The notes under the pieces: model-generated
Seen by the model: only the letters and a program-made list of their open reading frames with translations
Told to the model about the DNA's origin: nothing
Databases searched by the model: none
Shown: one piece after another, positions 16,665-24,678 of the stretch
Layout: every line of letters begins with the position of its first letter
How positions within the stretch are numbered: the first letter of the stretch is position 1
Translations under genes and position numbers: made by a program
DNA from: JASSUD01 sp031963445
GTDB lineage: Bacteria > Pseudomonadota > Gammaproteobacteria > Burkholderiales > Burkholderiaceae
Direction of reading: 5' to 3'
Assembly: GCA_031963445.1 (NCBI GenBank)
Contig: JASSUH010000001.1
Span: forward strand, 1,612,001 to 1,676,000
Length of the DNA: 64,000 bases

Positions 16665-17726
16665 ATGGACAGGTTAAAGAAAAGGGTGGCGGTGTTAGAG
16701 CTCATAGACCGACTCCGCCATCTTTTAAACGAGGAGAGGGAAAAAAAGAGGGAAGAGAATAGCATTCCTGCGCCGCCTAATAGATTATCTAGTTTAGAAA
16801 ATATCAAGACTAAGATTCCTGAGAGATCGTCTAGTTTAAGTTACCAGGATCAGGTAGAGCACCAACTTCCCGCATCTTCAATCTCTAATAGCTCTGATAT
16901 ATCGATTAACTCTAGTGCCAAAGTCCAACAAAAATCTTTTGTAAACGAGAATAATGGACGGAAATTAGAAAAAAATGAGATCAAATTTGATATTGATAAA
17001 CCTATTTGGGCAAGAACGTTAGATAAGGTAAAAGAGGTAGCCAGCAAGGGGTGGGAGATTCTTAAAGAAACTTTTACTATACCTATAAATAGGGTATCAC
17101 CCGAAATTAATACTTCCTCTAATGCTGTTGATTCAGCAAGGCAAACTGGAGAATATGGGCATCAAAAAACATCTTTGGAATCTCAAAGAGAAGGGCCTGG
17201 ACCTAACTCACAAGAGATGGCACAAGGACGCGACGTACCTCAGAATGGACAACAGATGCAAAGGGACGAGGAAATAGCTAAAGTGCGAGATGAACCTCAA
17301 CAAAGGCCTGCTTCTGCTAGAAATTCTATCTTAGGGCTTAATTCAGTTAATGGGTCTAGCGAATCTAGGACTAAAGAAACAAAAAACTCATCTCAAAGTG
17401 AAAGTTCCCATACCGCTCCATTACGAGAATCGAATAAAGAGATTAACCAAGATCAGCTGGTAAATTCTAGTGAGAAAAATGATTTAAAAAGAAATTCTCT
17501 AAATCTCCAGTTGCAGCAGGACTTAGTAAACGGGCCAATGAAACTAGCAAAACTCCAAATATTGGGAGCGCTTACTAAAGATCTAGGGCCTCTATGGGAA
17601 TCTATAGATCTGGAAATTAATAGAGTGGATCGTCAAGTAAAAGTCGTAGAAGCTCAGTCAGCAAAGGTGGAGCAATGGCCACCAACAACAAGCAAACAAA
17701 GTAATCGAAGAAGCAGCCTAAGATAA
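16665..17726 (+). CDS. Orphan hydrophilic, probably disordered protein
   Basis: A 353-residue protein, not recognised. ATG 16665 follows GGAGGGG at 16652-16658; an earlier in-frame TTG at 16650 overlaps that site and is unlikely. The N-terminus is a charged helix (DRLKKRVAVLELIDRLRHLL). Most of the rest is rich in Ser, Asn, Gln, Glu and Lys with no membrane segment. A short ordered region is likely near the C-terminus (MKLAKLQILGALTKDLGPLW then a coiled-coil-like IDLEINRVDRQVKVVEAQ). Composition and neighbourhood resemble secreted substrates of host-associated bacteria, but no secretion signal can be named. Confidence 0.5.
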   Translation: MDRLKKRVAVLELIDRLRHLLNEEREKKREENSIPAPPNRLSSLENIKTKIPERSSSLSYQDQVEHQLPASSISNSSDISINSSAKVQQKSFVNENNGRKLEKNEIKFDIDKPIWARTLDKVKEVASKGWEILKETFTIPINRVSPEINTSSNAVDSARQTGEYGHQKTSLESQREGPGPNSQEMAQGRDVPQNGQQMQRDEEIAKVRDEPQQRPASARNSILGLNSVNGSSESRTKETKNSSQSESSHTAPLRESNKEINQDQLVNSSEKNDLKRNSLNLQLQQDLVNGPMKLAKLQILGALTKDLGPLWESIDLEINRVDRQVKVVEAQSAKVEQWPPTTSKQSNRRSSLR

Positions 17727-17765
17727 AAGCAATTTGACGCTATTCAATAGATTTTTACTGACAAA

Positions 17766-18557
17766 TCAGCCGAGCGATTTTCTACCCAGCAAACTTACTC
17801 CATAAAAAACGGTACTAATCGCAGTAATCCAAAAGCTAGTTGGCCAATTGGTGTAGAAGGCGAGGGTGATGGCAAGCCAAGCTTGAGTGAGCGCTAGTAG
17901 GGCAGCTATTAACAAGCCAAGATTAAATCGGCTAGTTAAATTTTGTGCGGCTGCGGCTGGGCCAACCATTAAGGTGAAGACCAATAACACGCCGACAATC
18001 TGAGTGCAGGCAGCTACAGCCAGCGCCACGACTGCGAGAAAGATCATTGAAACCAATCTGAGCGGTACACCTTTGGCTTCAGCCAGCTCAGGTTGTAGTG
18101 TGGCGAACAGCAGAGGGCGCATTAATAAAGCGAGAGTGGCTAAACAAACTGTACTTAAGGCCGCAAGAATTTTTAGCATAGCGACGCTAACGCCTAGTAC
18201 ATTGCCAAATAGTAAGGCGTTAACTTGTGTGGCATAGGCGGTGAAAAAATGCAGAAATAATAAGCCTAGGCCAAGCGAGAGCGACAAAATAACGCCAATC
18301 GCGACATCTCGTCCGCTGAGTTTTTCGCCAAGCGCCCCCATTCCTAAGCCGGCGGCGAGCGTTACACCTAGCAAGCCCCAAATGGGTGAAATACCTAATA
18401 ACGCAGCACCCGTCGCACCAGTAAAACCTACGTGAGATAACGCATGCCCAGCAAAAGTTTGTTGCCGTAGCACCAGAAAAAAACCTACCAGCCCAGCAAT
18501 AATTGCCACCATGCCAGAGGCAGCAAACGCGTGCAGCATAAAATCGTATTTAAGCAT
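17766..18557 (-). CDS. znuB: Zinc/manganese ABC transporter permease (ZnuB-like)
   Basis: A 263-residue ABC-3 family permease with about eight hydrophobic segments. The start is ATG 18557 (MLKYDFMLHAFAASG); an open frame continues 37 codons upstream, but it overlaps znuC and lacks the family sequence. The motif GHALSHVGFTGATGAALLG and the later CTQIVGVLLVFTLMVGPAAAA are typical of metal-chelate permeases. It overlaps the znuC end by 8 bases and is the last gene of a three-gene operon. The substrate is probably Zn(II), possibly Mn(II). Confidence 0.88.
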   Translation of the reverse strand: MLKYDFMLHAFAASGMVAIIAGLVGFFLVLRQQTFAGHALSHVGFTGATGAALLGISPIWGLLGVTLAAGLGMGALGEKLSGRDVAIGVILSLSLGLGLLFLHFFTAYATQVNALLFGNVLGVSVAMLKILAALSTVCLATLALLMRPLLFATLQPELAEAKGVPLRLVSMIFLAVVALAVAACTQIVGVLLVFTLMVGPAAAAQNLTSRFNLGLLIAALLALTQAWLAITLAFYTNWPTSFWITAISTVFYGVSLLGRKSLG

Positions 18558-19368
18558 CGTGGCAGACTTCCGTTTCAATGTGTGCACTGCCCGACATGAC
18601 AAAAATTCGGCCATGCACATGTAATACGTCGATGGTTGAACCATATAACTGCGACAGCACAGGCCCACAAATCACTTCATCAACCGTTCCAAGTGCAGCT
18701 TGGCCACGCCCCAGATAAAGCACGCGGTCAAGCACACCGATTAGTGGATTAAGTTCGTGCGCACAAAAAAGCACTGTCATTTTTAATTCTTGATGCAATC
18801 GTTGCGCTAAGTCGATGATGCTTTGTTGGTGGTGCGGGTCGAGGCTGATTAGTGGCTCGTCAAGTAAGAGCAGTTGAGGTTTATCTAGCAGGCATTGGGC
18901 AAACCATAAGCGTTGCTTTTCACCGCCTGACATCTCAGCCAGCGGACGTTTTGCCAACGAGGTGGCATCTACCAGCTCAAGCGCATGGTCAATCGTACGT
19001 TGCGCTGCTTTGCTAAGCCAACGCATACCCCATTGATGGCCATTGATCGCACTGGCGATAAAGTCTCGTCCGCTTAAGCGGCCTAACGGGCCTACCACGC
19101 TGCGTGTTTGCGGTAGATAGCCAATGGCTGGGTTACCGCGTCTCACTTTTTGTCCCAACACATGCAATGTACCGGTGCGTGGCTGAACTAAGCCGAGCAG
19201 GGCGCGTAGTAACGTTGTTTTGCCTGCTCCATTTGGACCAAACACACCAATAAACTCACCTGGCTCAATGGATAAGCTGATGTTGTTCAAGATTGCACGA
19301 TTGCCAAGCGCGAGCGTAACGTCACTTAGTTCAAGTGCCAGAGCAGAAGAAGAGACAGGACGTTTCAT
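18550..19368 (-). CDS. znuC: Zinc/manganese ABC transporter ATPase (ZnuC-like)
   Basis: The 272-residue ATP-binding subunit energises metal uptake through the ZnuB-like permease. It has Walker A GPNGAGKTT, signature MSGGEKQRLWFAQ, Walker B QLLLLDEPLISLD and the H-loop CAHELNPL. Its start overlaps the stop of the binding-protein gene by 4 bases and its end overlaps znuB, giving tight translational coupling. The C-terminal tail has several His and Cys residues, which might bind metal; that is speculation. Confidence 0.92.
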   Translation of the reverse strand: MKRPVSSSALALELSDVTLALGNRAILNNISLSIEPGEFIGVFGPNGAGKTTLLRALLGLVQPRTGTLHVLGQKVRRGNPAIGYLPQTRSVVGPLGRLSGRDFIASAINGHQWGMRWLSKAAQRTIDHALELVDATSLAKRPLAEMSGGEKQRLWFAQCLLDKPQLLLLDEPLISLDPHHQQSIIDLAQRLHQELKMTVLFCAHELNPLIGVLDRVLYLGRGQAALGTVDEVICGPVLSQLYGSTIDVLHVHGRIFVMSGSAHIETEVCHDA

Positions 19369-20312
19369 CGAGAGGATTGTGCAAGCGTTTTTTCAAGCGC
19401 GTGATCTAGCTCGTCAAGTTGCGCGAGCATCCATGCTTGATACGAAAGGCCTGTGGGTAGCGTTTCGGTCACATGCAGTACAGCAACGCCTGCCTGCTGC
19501 GCTAAAGCGAGCAAACGCTGCGCGATAGGGGGAGAAGTTTGCTGGTTGTAAATCAATAACTTAATGCGTCGCTGTGTAAGATCATCGGCAAAAGCAGCAA
19601 AATCAGCTGCGCTTGGTTCCGTGCCATTCATGACCGCGAGTTGCAGTCGTTGATGACGATTTTGCAAACCAATCGCTTGTGCCATATAGTCAAAAATCGG
19701 CTCGGTTGCAGCAATAGGTAAGCCTTGATATTTGGTTCGTAGCGCGGCAATTTTTGCATCAATCTGGGCTAATGATTTAAGAAAATTTGCCAAATGTGCA
19801 TCATATTCAGATTGATGCGCTGGATCAGTTTCCAATAAAAAAGCATGTACTACCTGGGCAATCGCTGGCATTGACGCAGGTAAATACCAAAGATGAGGAT
19901 TATCGCGTGGACCTTTGCCGACCAGCTTAGCAACTACGATTTGTTGCCGAGATAGGTTAGAACTCGCATCTAATAAATGCGTTACCCAAGGATCATAAGC
20001 AGCGCCGTTATAAACCACCAGTTTAGCTTTGGACAGGCGGCGTGCTATCTCAGCGTTAACTTCAAAAAAGTGTGGATCAAGTGCTGGCTGGCTCATGATG
20101 TTAGTGACTTCAACCTGCTTACCACCAAGCTGCTTGAGCACATCACCATAAACGCTTTCAGCCGCGATGACAGAGATAGAAGTCGAGGAGGCAGCATGAG
20201 GCGCGCTAGCAGATATTGACTGCTGGGCGCAGACTAAAATGGGCAGGCTAGCCAGCACAGAGAAGAGCCAAGCGAATAGAAAGCGTTGCATTTTTGATCT
20301 TAGTGAAGGCAC
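19365..20312 (-). CDS. znuA: Metal ABC transporter periplasmic binding protein (ZnuA-like)
   Basis: A 315-residue cluster A-I binding protein. A signal peptide is visible at the N-terminus (RFLFAWLFSVLASLPILVCA). Met 8 is an alternative start. Metal-ligand contexts are ALDPHFFEV (His about 76) and NPHLWYLP (His about 140), with a TEPIFDYMAQAIG region and a later acidic ligand region. The His-rich loop of E. coli ZnuA is absent. It is first in the operon znuA-znuC-znuB. No Zur-type operator was recognised upstream, so regulation is unknown. Confidence 0.88.
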   Translation of the reverse strand: MPSLRSKMQRFLFAWLFSVLASLPILVCAQQSISASAPHAASSTSISVIAAESVYGDVLKQLGGKQVEVTNIMSQPALDPHFFEVNAEIARRLSKAKLVVYNGAAYDPWVTHLLDASSNLSRQQIVVAKLVGKGPRDNPHLWYLPASMPAIAQVVHAFLLETDPAHQSEYDAHLANFLKSLAQIDAKIAALRTKYQGLPIAATEPIFDYMAQAIGLQNRHQRLQLAVMNGTEPSAADFAAFADDLTQRRIKLLIYNQQTSPPIAQRLLALAQQAGVAVLHVTETLPTGLSYQAWMLAQLDELDHALEKTLAQSSR

Positions 20313-20334
20313 TGATAGTTAACTTCTCAAGCAA

Positions 20335-20360
20335 ACTGCGCAACTGAGTTGCGCAGTTTT
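20335..20360. terminator. Hairpin between lysS and znuA
   Basis: A 10-bp stem, AACTGCGCAA and TTGCGCAGTT, is followed on the plus strand by TTT and on the minus strand by only a short T run. It would end lysS transcription on the minus strand if it works. The weak T tract keeps confidence low. Confidence 0.45.
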
Positions 20361-20435
20361 ACCATAATGCCAAGCGGCTATTCTTTATTTAGCATCCCAG
20401 GCGGCAGGCAAAATTTTTAGCCGTGCCTTGAGTTT

Positions 20436-21968
20436 TTAGTCCTCACGCCGTAACTGAGGAAATAGAATGACATCTCGAATACTCGCGCTATCAGTTAAGA
20501 GCATAACTAAACGGTCAATGCCGATGCCGCACCCGCCTGTGGGTGGCATCCCATATTCGAGCGCGCGGATGTAATCAGCATCGTAATACATCGCTTCTTC
20601 ATCACCCGCATCTTTACGCTGCACTTGTGCTTTAAAACGTGCCGCTTGGTCTTCTGGGTCATTGAGCTCAGAAAAGCCATTGGCAATTTCACGGCCAGTA
20701 ATAAATAACTCAAACCTTTCGGTAAGCCCTGCCATCGTGTCAGAAGCTCGCGCGAGCGGTGATACATCGACTGGGTAATCGATAATATAAGTCGGTTCCC
20801 ATAGCTGAGATTCAGCTGTTTCTTCAAAAAGGGCTAGTTGCAGGGCGCCAATACTCGCATTCAACAATGCGGGTGAGTCGCTTGAGACACCAAATTTTTT
20901 GAGTTCAGCTTTTAGGAAAGCTTCATCTTTGAGTTGAGCATCGGTGTAATGCGATGCGTATTTTTGTATCGCCTGGGTAATGGTTAAGCGATGGAAAGGC
21001 TTGCTCAGGTCTAATAGACGTCCTTGATACTGAATCGTGGCGGTGCCCAGTGCATCAATGGCGGCTTGTTGAATGACCTGCTCAGTAAAGGTCATCAGCC
21101 ATTGATAATCGGTGTAAGCCGCGTAAAACTCCATCATCGTAAATTCAGGGTTGTGCCGTGGTGACACCCCTTCGTTACGGAAGCTACGGTTAATTTCAAA
21201 GACGCGCTCAAAACCGCCAACGATCAAACGCTTTAAATACAGCTCTGGCGAAATACGCAGAAACATCGCCATGTCGAAGGTATTGTGATGCGTGACGAAA
21301 GGTCTAGCCGCGGCACCACCAGGAATGGGCTGCAACATAGGCGTTTCAACTTCGATAAAGTCGGCACCGCTCATATGCTGGCGAATCGATGAAATAATTT
21401 TGGCGCGTGCGGTAAACGTTTTGCGTGTTTGAGGTGTAGTGATCAAATCTACATAGCGTTGCCGGTAACGCATATCTTGATCGGCCAAACCATGAAATTT
21501 ATCGGGTAGCGGCCGCAGTGCTTTGGCAAGCAATCTCAATTCAGTGCAGCGGATAGAAAGCTCACCTTTTTCAGTCCGAAACAGCACACCCTGGGCCGCG
21601 ATCATATCGCCCAAATCCCATTTCTTAAATGCTTGATAGGTGGCTTCATCCAAATTAGCAGGCGTAATAAAAAACTGTATTTGCCCAGAAGCATCTTGTA
21701 CCGTCGCAAAACTGGCTTTACCCATGACCCGTTTGAGCATCATGCGCCCAGCCAATGAAACTTGAAGCGCTGTTTGCTCAAGCGCAGCTTTATCAGCCTG
21801 TGCATATTGCTCATGCAACAACGCAGCTTGGTGGGTTGGATGAAAATCGTTAGGGTAGGCAATACCTTGCGTGCGTAACGCGTTTAATTTTTCGCGCCGC
21901 TCGGCAATGATGGTATTTTCATCAGTCGCTTGGTCTGCAGCTGCTGTCTCGTTATTTAATCCGGTCAT
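20436..21968 (-). CDS. lysS: Lysyl-tRNA synthetase, class II
   Basis: Charges tRNA-Lys. It is 510 residues, normal length. An N-terminal OB-fold anticodon-binding domain (about residues 60-165, VSLAGRMMLKRVMGKASF) is followed by the class II catalytic domain. Motif 2 is FRNEGVSPRHNPEFTMMEFY and motif 3 is PPTGGCGIGIDRLVMLLT. It follows prfB on the minus strand, a common proteobacterial pair, but two palindromic repeats now fill the gap between them. Complete. Confidence 0.97.
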   Translation of the reverse strand: MTGLNNETAAADQATDENTIIAERREKLNALRTQGIAYPNDFHPTHQAALLHEQYAQADKAALEQTALQVSLAGRMMLKRVMGKASFATVQDASGQIQFFITPANLDEATYQAFKKWDLGDMIAAQGVLFRTEKGELSIRCTELRLLAKALRPLPDKFHGLADQDMRYRQRYVDLITTPQTRKTFTARAKIISSIRQHMSGADFIEVETPMLQPIPGGAAARPFVTHHNTFDMAMFLRISPELYLKRLIVGGFERVFEINRSFRNEGVSPRHNPEFTMMEFYAAYTDYQWLMTFTEQVIQQAAIDALGTATIQYQGRLLDLSKPFHRLTITQAIQKYASHYTDAQLKDEAFLKAELKKFGVSSDSPALLNASIGALQLALFEETAESQLWEPTYIIDYPVDVSPLARASDTMAGLTERFELFITGREIANGFSELNDPEDQAARFKAQVQRKDAGDEEAMYYDADYIRALEYGMPPTGGCGIGIDRLVMLLTDSASIRDVILFPQLRRED

Positions 21969-22009
21969 GATTTAGGGCCGTTAGGAAAAAGATCAAGGTA
22001 ATTATGCTT

Positions 22010-22168
22010 GTAAGCACTTATCTGAGAGGTGCTTGGTAGGCATGCTGGGGTTCCGTATTTAATTAAATGAGTCACCCCAACCTATGAAAATGCCAAAGAA
22101 TCATAGGTTGGGGTGACGAAGGAACCCCAACACAACCCACTTTTGAAAGATTATGAACAGATTCTTAG
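22010..22168. repeat. Family A palindromic repeat, copy 3
   Basis: The right half is intact: CATAGGTTGGGGTGACGAAG, then CCCAACACAACCCACTTTTG, ending in GAACAGATTCTTAG. The left half carries ATTTAATTAAATGAGTCACC in place of the usual text. It directly abuts a family B element. Confidence 0.7.
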
Positions 22169-22270
22169 AACCTGTTTAGGCTTTTCCTGGTGGTCTTGCG
22201 CCGCCGCAGACAGTACAACTAGTACGGCAAGGCAGCGCAAGGGCGCCAGGGAAAGCCTAAACAGGTTTTA
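22165..22270. repeat. Family B palindromic repeat, copy 1
   Basis: AACCTGTTTAGGCTTTTCCT at left and its inverted form at right enclose GGTCTTGCGCCGCCGCAGAC facing GCAAGGCAGCGCAAGGGCGC. It is almost identical in reverse to the copy at 37937-38043. The prfB stop codon TAA (22268-22270) lies in its right end. Confidence 0.8.
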
Positions 22271-23384
22271 CTGGACGCCTTGCCGTAGGCTTACTTCAAT
22301 AAATGGATCTAGGTCTCCATCTAATACCGCACGGGTATTACTCATTTCGACACTAGTGCGTAAATCTTTAATGCGGCTCTGGTCTAACACATAAGAGCGG
22401 ATTTGATGTCCCCAGCCTACATCTGTTTTGCTGGACTCTAGTTTGTTTTGTTCAGCCTGGCGTTTACGCATTTCCAGCTCATAAAGCCGCGATTTAAGCA
22501 TAGCCATTGCTTCTGCGCGGTTACGGTGTTGTGAGCGGTCATTTTGGCACTGCACCACAATACCCGTCGGCAAATGCGTAAGCCGTACGGCTGAATCGGT
22601 TTTATTAATGTGCTGGCCGCCTGCACCAGAGGCGCGGTAAGTATCGACGCGCAGATCAGCTGGGTTAACCTCAATTTCAATCGAGTCATCCACTTCTGGA
22701 TAAACAAAAACCGATGAAAATGACGTATGCCGACCACCTGATGAATCAAACGGTGACTTGCGTACTAACCGATGTACACCTGTTTCAGTGCGTAAATAGC
22801 CGTAGGCATAAGACCCTTCAACTTTAAAGGTCGCGCTTTTAATACCGGCAACTTCACCCGCTACTTCTTCGAGTAATTCCGTTTTAAAGCCTTTGCGTTC
22901 ACAGTATCGCAAATATTGGCGCAGCAGCATGGCTGCCCAATCACAAGCTTCAGTGCCGCCTGCGCCAGATTGAATATCGACAAAGCAGTTATTAGGGTCA
23001 GCTGGATTACTAAACATGCGACGAAACTCAATTTCGCCAACGCGTGTTTGCAGCGTAACCAGATCAGATTCAACCGCAACTAGTGTTTCCTCATCTTCTT
23101 CATCACGCGCAAGCTCAAAAAGCTCTTGCGCGTCAGCTAAGCTTTGGTCGAGTTCGCGTAAAGGAAAGAGCGTGTTTTCCAATAGTTTTTTTTCTTTACC
23201 AAGCGTTTGCGCACGTTTTTGATCGCTCCAGATGGTTGGATCTTCAAGCGCTTGATCAACTTCTACGAGGCGAATTTGTTGGCCATCGTAGTCAAAGATA
23301 CCCCCGTAGCGCACTGGTGCGCTTACGTAGGTCAGTAAGAGTAGCGTCGAGCGCGTTTAAACGTTCAGCTTCCATGATCAGCAT
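22268..23384 (-). CDS. prfB: Peptide chain release factor 2 with programmed +1 frameshift
   Basis: RF2 recognises UAA and UGA and releases the finished peptide. The gene is in two frames. Reading from ATG 23384 (or 23375), the first part ends LRGYL and stops at TGA 23292-23294. A +1 slip at CTT-TGA-C (23291-23297) moves into the long frame, which begins DYDGQQIRLVEV at 23293. GGGGGTAT just before the slip site resembles the internal Shine-Dalgarno element. The full product is about 371 residues, with the catalytic GAGGQHINKTDSAVRL. This is the known autoregulatory frameshift, not a mutation. The stop codon sits in a family B repeat. Confidence 0.95.
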
Positions 23385-23620
23385 GGTTTCCTAAAAAAAG
23401 CTCAAATTATAGCCGAAAGGCCGAGTATATCTATCAAGCGTGAGGTGCTACTTTTTATGCAATCACCTATTAGAGAACCGATGAATAATCCCGCTAACAA
23501 AAATTGTCTTTGCCGCCAGTACAAAATTACCCCATCTGAAAAATGGAAGTATGACGCTGCTACAGGGGTTAGGTAGAGCTTACTTCCCTACAAAATAGGC
23601 AAGAACATTTACTTTGTTTT

Positions 23621-23653
23621 TAATCATTGAGATACAATGCATCTCAATGATTA
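23621..23653. promoter_or_regulatory. Operator palindrome of the toxin-antitoxin operon
   Basis: A perfect 13-bp inverted repeat (TAATCATTGAGAT and ATCTCAATGATTA) with a 7-base spacer lies 11-43 bases before the antitoxin start. TA antitoxins with ribbon-helix-helix domains bind such sites and repress their own operon. Confidence 0.75.
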
Positions 23654-23663
23654 GGGAGAAGTA

Positions 23664-24125
23664 ATGGGTACAACCTCGATGGTGCATATACGCGTTGAAG
23701 AAAGCGTGAAAAAGAAGGCAGCGGCAGTGTTAGCGGGCATGAGTTTGTCGGTATCAGATGTTGTGCGGATATTGCTAACTCGTATTGCAACGCAGGAAGC
23801 TGTGCCGTTTAATCTACAAGTTTCGACTTCTGCTGAACTCGGTGCATGGCAAGAAACCGATAAAGGGAAGCAAGCCAATTTGGAGGTTTTTGAAATGATA
23901 ACGTTTGATGAAAGTGTGCAGCTTTCTAGCCTGCTTAGCAAAGTACGACAAGGCCACCGCTATACCATCATGCAGCGCGGCCGACCTGTTGCCGATTTAA
24001 TGCCAAATACAAGCCTAACTCGCACTGCTGCACAGAAGGCGGTGGTAGCCATGCAAAGCATCGATAAAGTGTATGGGGTAACTGAGAAAGCGCTCGCGCA
24101 GTGGATTGCTGAGGGTCGTCAATGA
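23664..24125 (+). CDS. Antitoxin with RelB/DinJ-like and Phd-like domains
   Basis: A 153-residue antitoxin that joins two domains normally found in separate proteins. Residues about 5-50 form a RelB/DinJ ribbon-helix-helix unit (MVHIRVEESVKKKAAAVLAG and SVSDVVRILLTRIA). Residues about 78-115 form a Phd/YefM-like unit (MITFDESVQLSSLLSKVRQG and YTIMQRGRPVADLMP). The C-terminal tail would bind the toxin. It overlaps the downstream VapC gene by 4 bases, and a perfect operator lies upstream. The pair has been inserted between prfB and recJ, which are usually close in relatives. Confidence 0.75.
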   Translation: MGTTSMVHIRVEESVKKKAAAVLAGMSLSVSDVVRILLTRIATQEAVPFNLQVSTSAELGAWQETDKGKQANLEVFEMITFDESVQLSSLLSKVRQGHRYTIMQRGRPVADLMPNTSLTRTAAQKAVVAMQSIDKVYGVTEKALAQWIAEGRQ

Positions 24126-24556
24126 AATTAGTGATTGACGCTTCAATGGCATTGGCTTGGTTTTTTGAGCGCAGCGATGCAGCGCAGGCACATTGCGCAC
24201 AGAGTGCGCTTTTAGCGATTAGCGAAGCTGATGTTTACGTGCCAGCGCTGTGGCATATCGAAATTACCAATGCATTGCTAGTAGGTGAGCGCCGACGAGT
24301 AGTAAGCACTGCGCAAGTGCTTGACTATTTAAGCCGCCTGTCACGCTTGCCGATTATCACTGATGACACTCCCTCGACTAGCCGCCGCGATCTGATTATG
24401 GCGCTTGCACGAGAGCATAACTTAACCGCCTACGACGCCACTTATCTCGACTTAGCACTGCGTTCAAATGCGACACTAGCTACGTTCGATAAACAGCTAG
24501 CGCGAGCATTAAATGAGGCTGGGGGAAAATTATTTGAAGCCTATTCGCACAACTAG
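24122..24556 (+). CDS. VapC-family PIN-domain toxin
   Basis: A 144-residue PIN-domain ribonuclease. The acidic centre is complete: Asp 6 (LVIDASMALAWFF), Glu 47 (WHIEITNALLV), Asp 105 (TAYDATYLDLAL) and Asp 123 (LATFDKQL). VapC toxins cleave tRNA or rRNA when the antitoxin is lost; the exact target is not predictable here. Translation is coupled to the antitoxin through ATGA. Unlike the decayed copy at 8.6 kb, this gene looks intact. Confidence 0.88.
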   Translation: MKLVIDASMALAWFFERSDAAQAHCAQSALLAISEADVYVPALWHIEITNALLVGERRRVVSTAQVLDYLSRLSRLPIITDDTPSTSRRDLIMALAREHNLTAYDATYLDLALRSNATLATFDKQLARALNEAGGKLFEAYSHN

Positions 24557-24557
24557 G

Positions 24558-24660
24558 GAAGCGCTGAATAAACCGATAGCGGCGTTATGCCTCCCTAGAG
24601 CTTGTTCATGATCTATTGGGCCTTCTGAAAGACCTAGTGTGGATTCTTAATATAAACAGC
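24558..24660. repeat. Family C half copy beside a family A half copy
   Basis: GCGCTGAATAAACCGATAGC is a left arm of family C. It is followed at about 24597 by AGAGCTTGTTCATGATCT, a family A arm with its inner text (CTTCTGAAAGACCTAGTGTG). Neither has its partner arm, so both are remnants. Confidence 0.55.
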
Positions 24661-24678
24661 CAACCGATTAGACTAACT

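Noticed and set aside
23291..23384. prfB as a frameshifted pseudogene
   Set aside because: The CTT-TGA-C slip site and upstream G-rich element match the known programmed frameshift of RF2.
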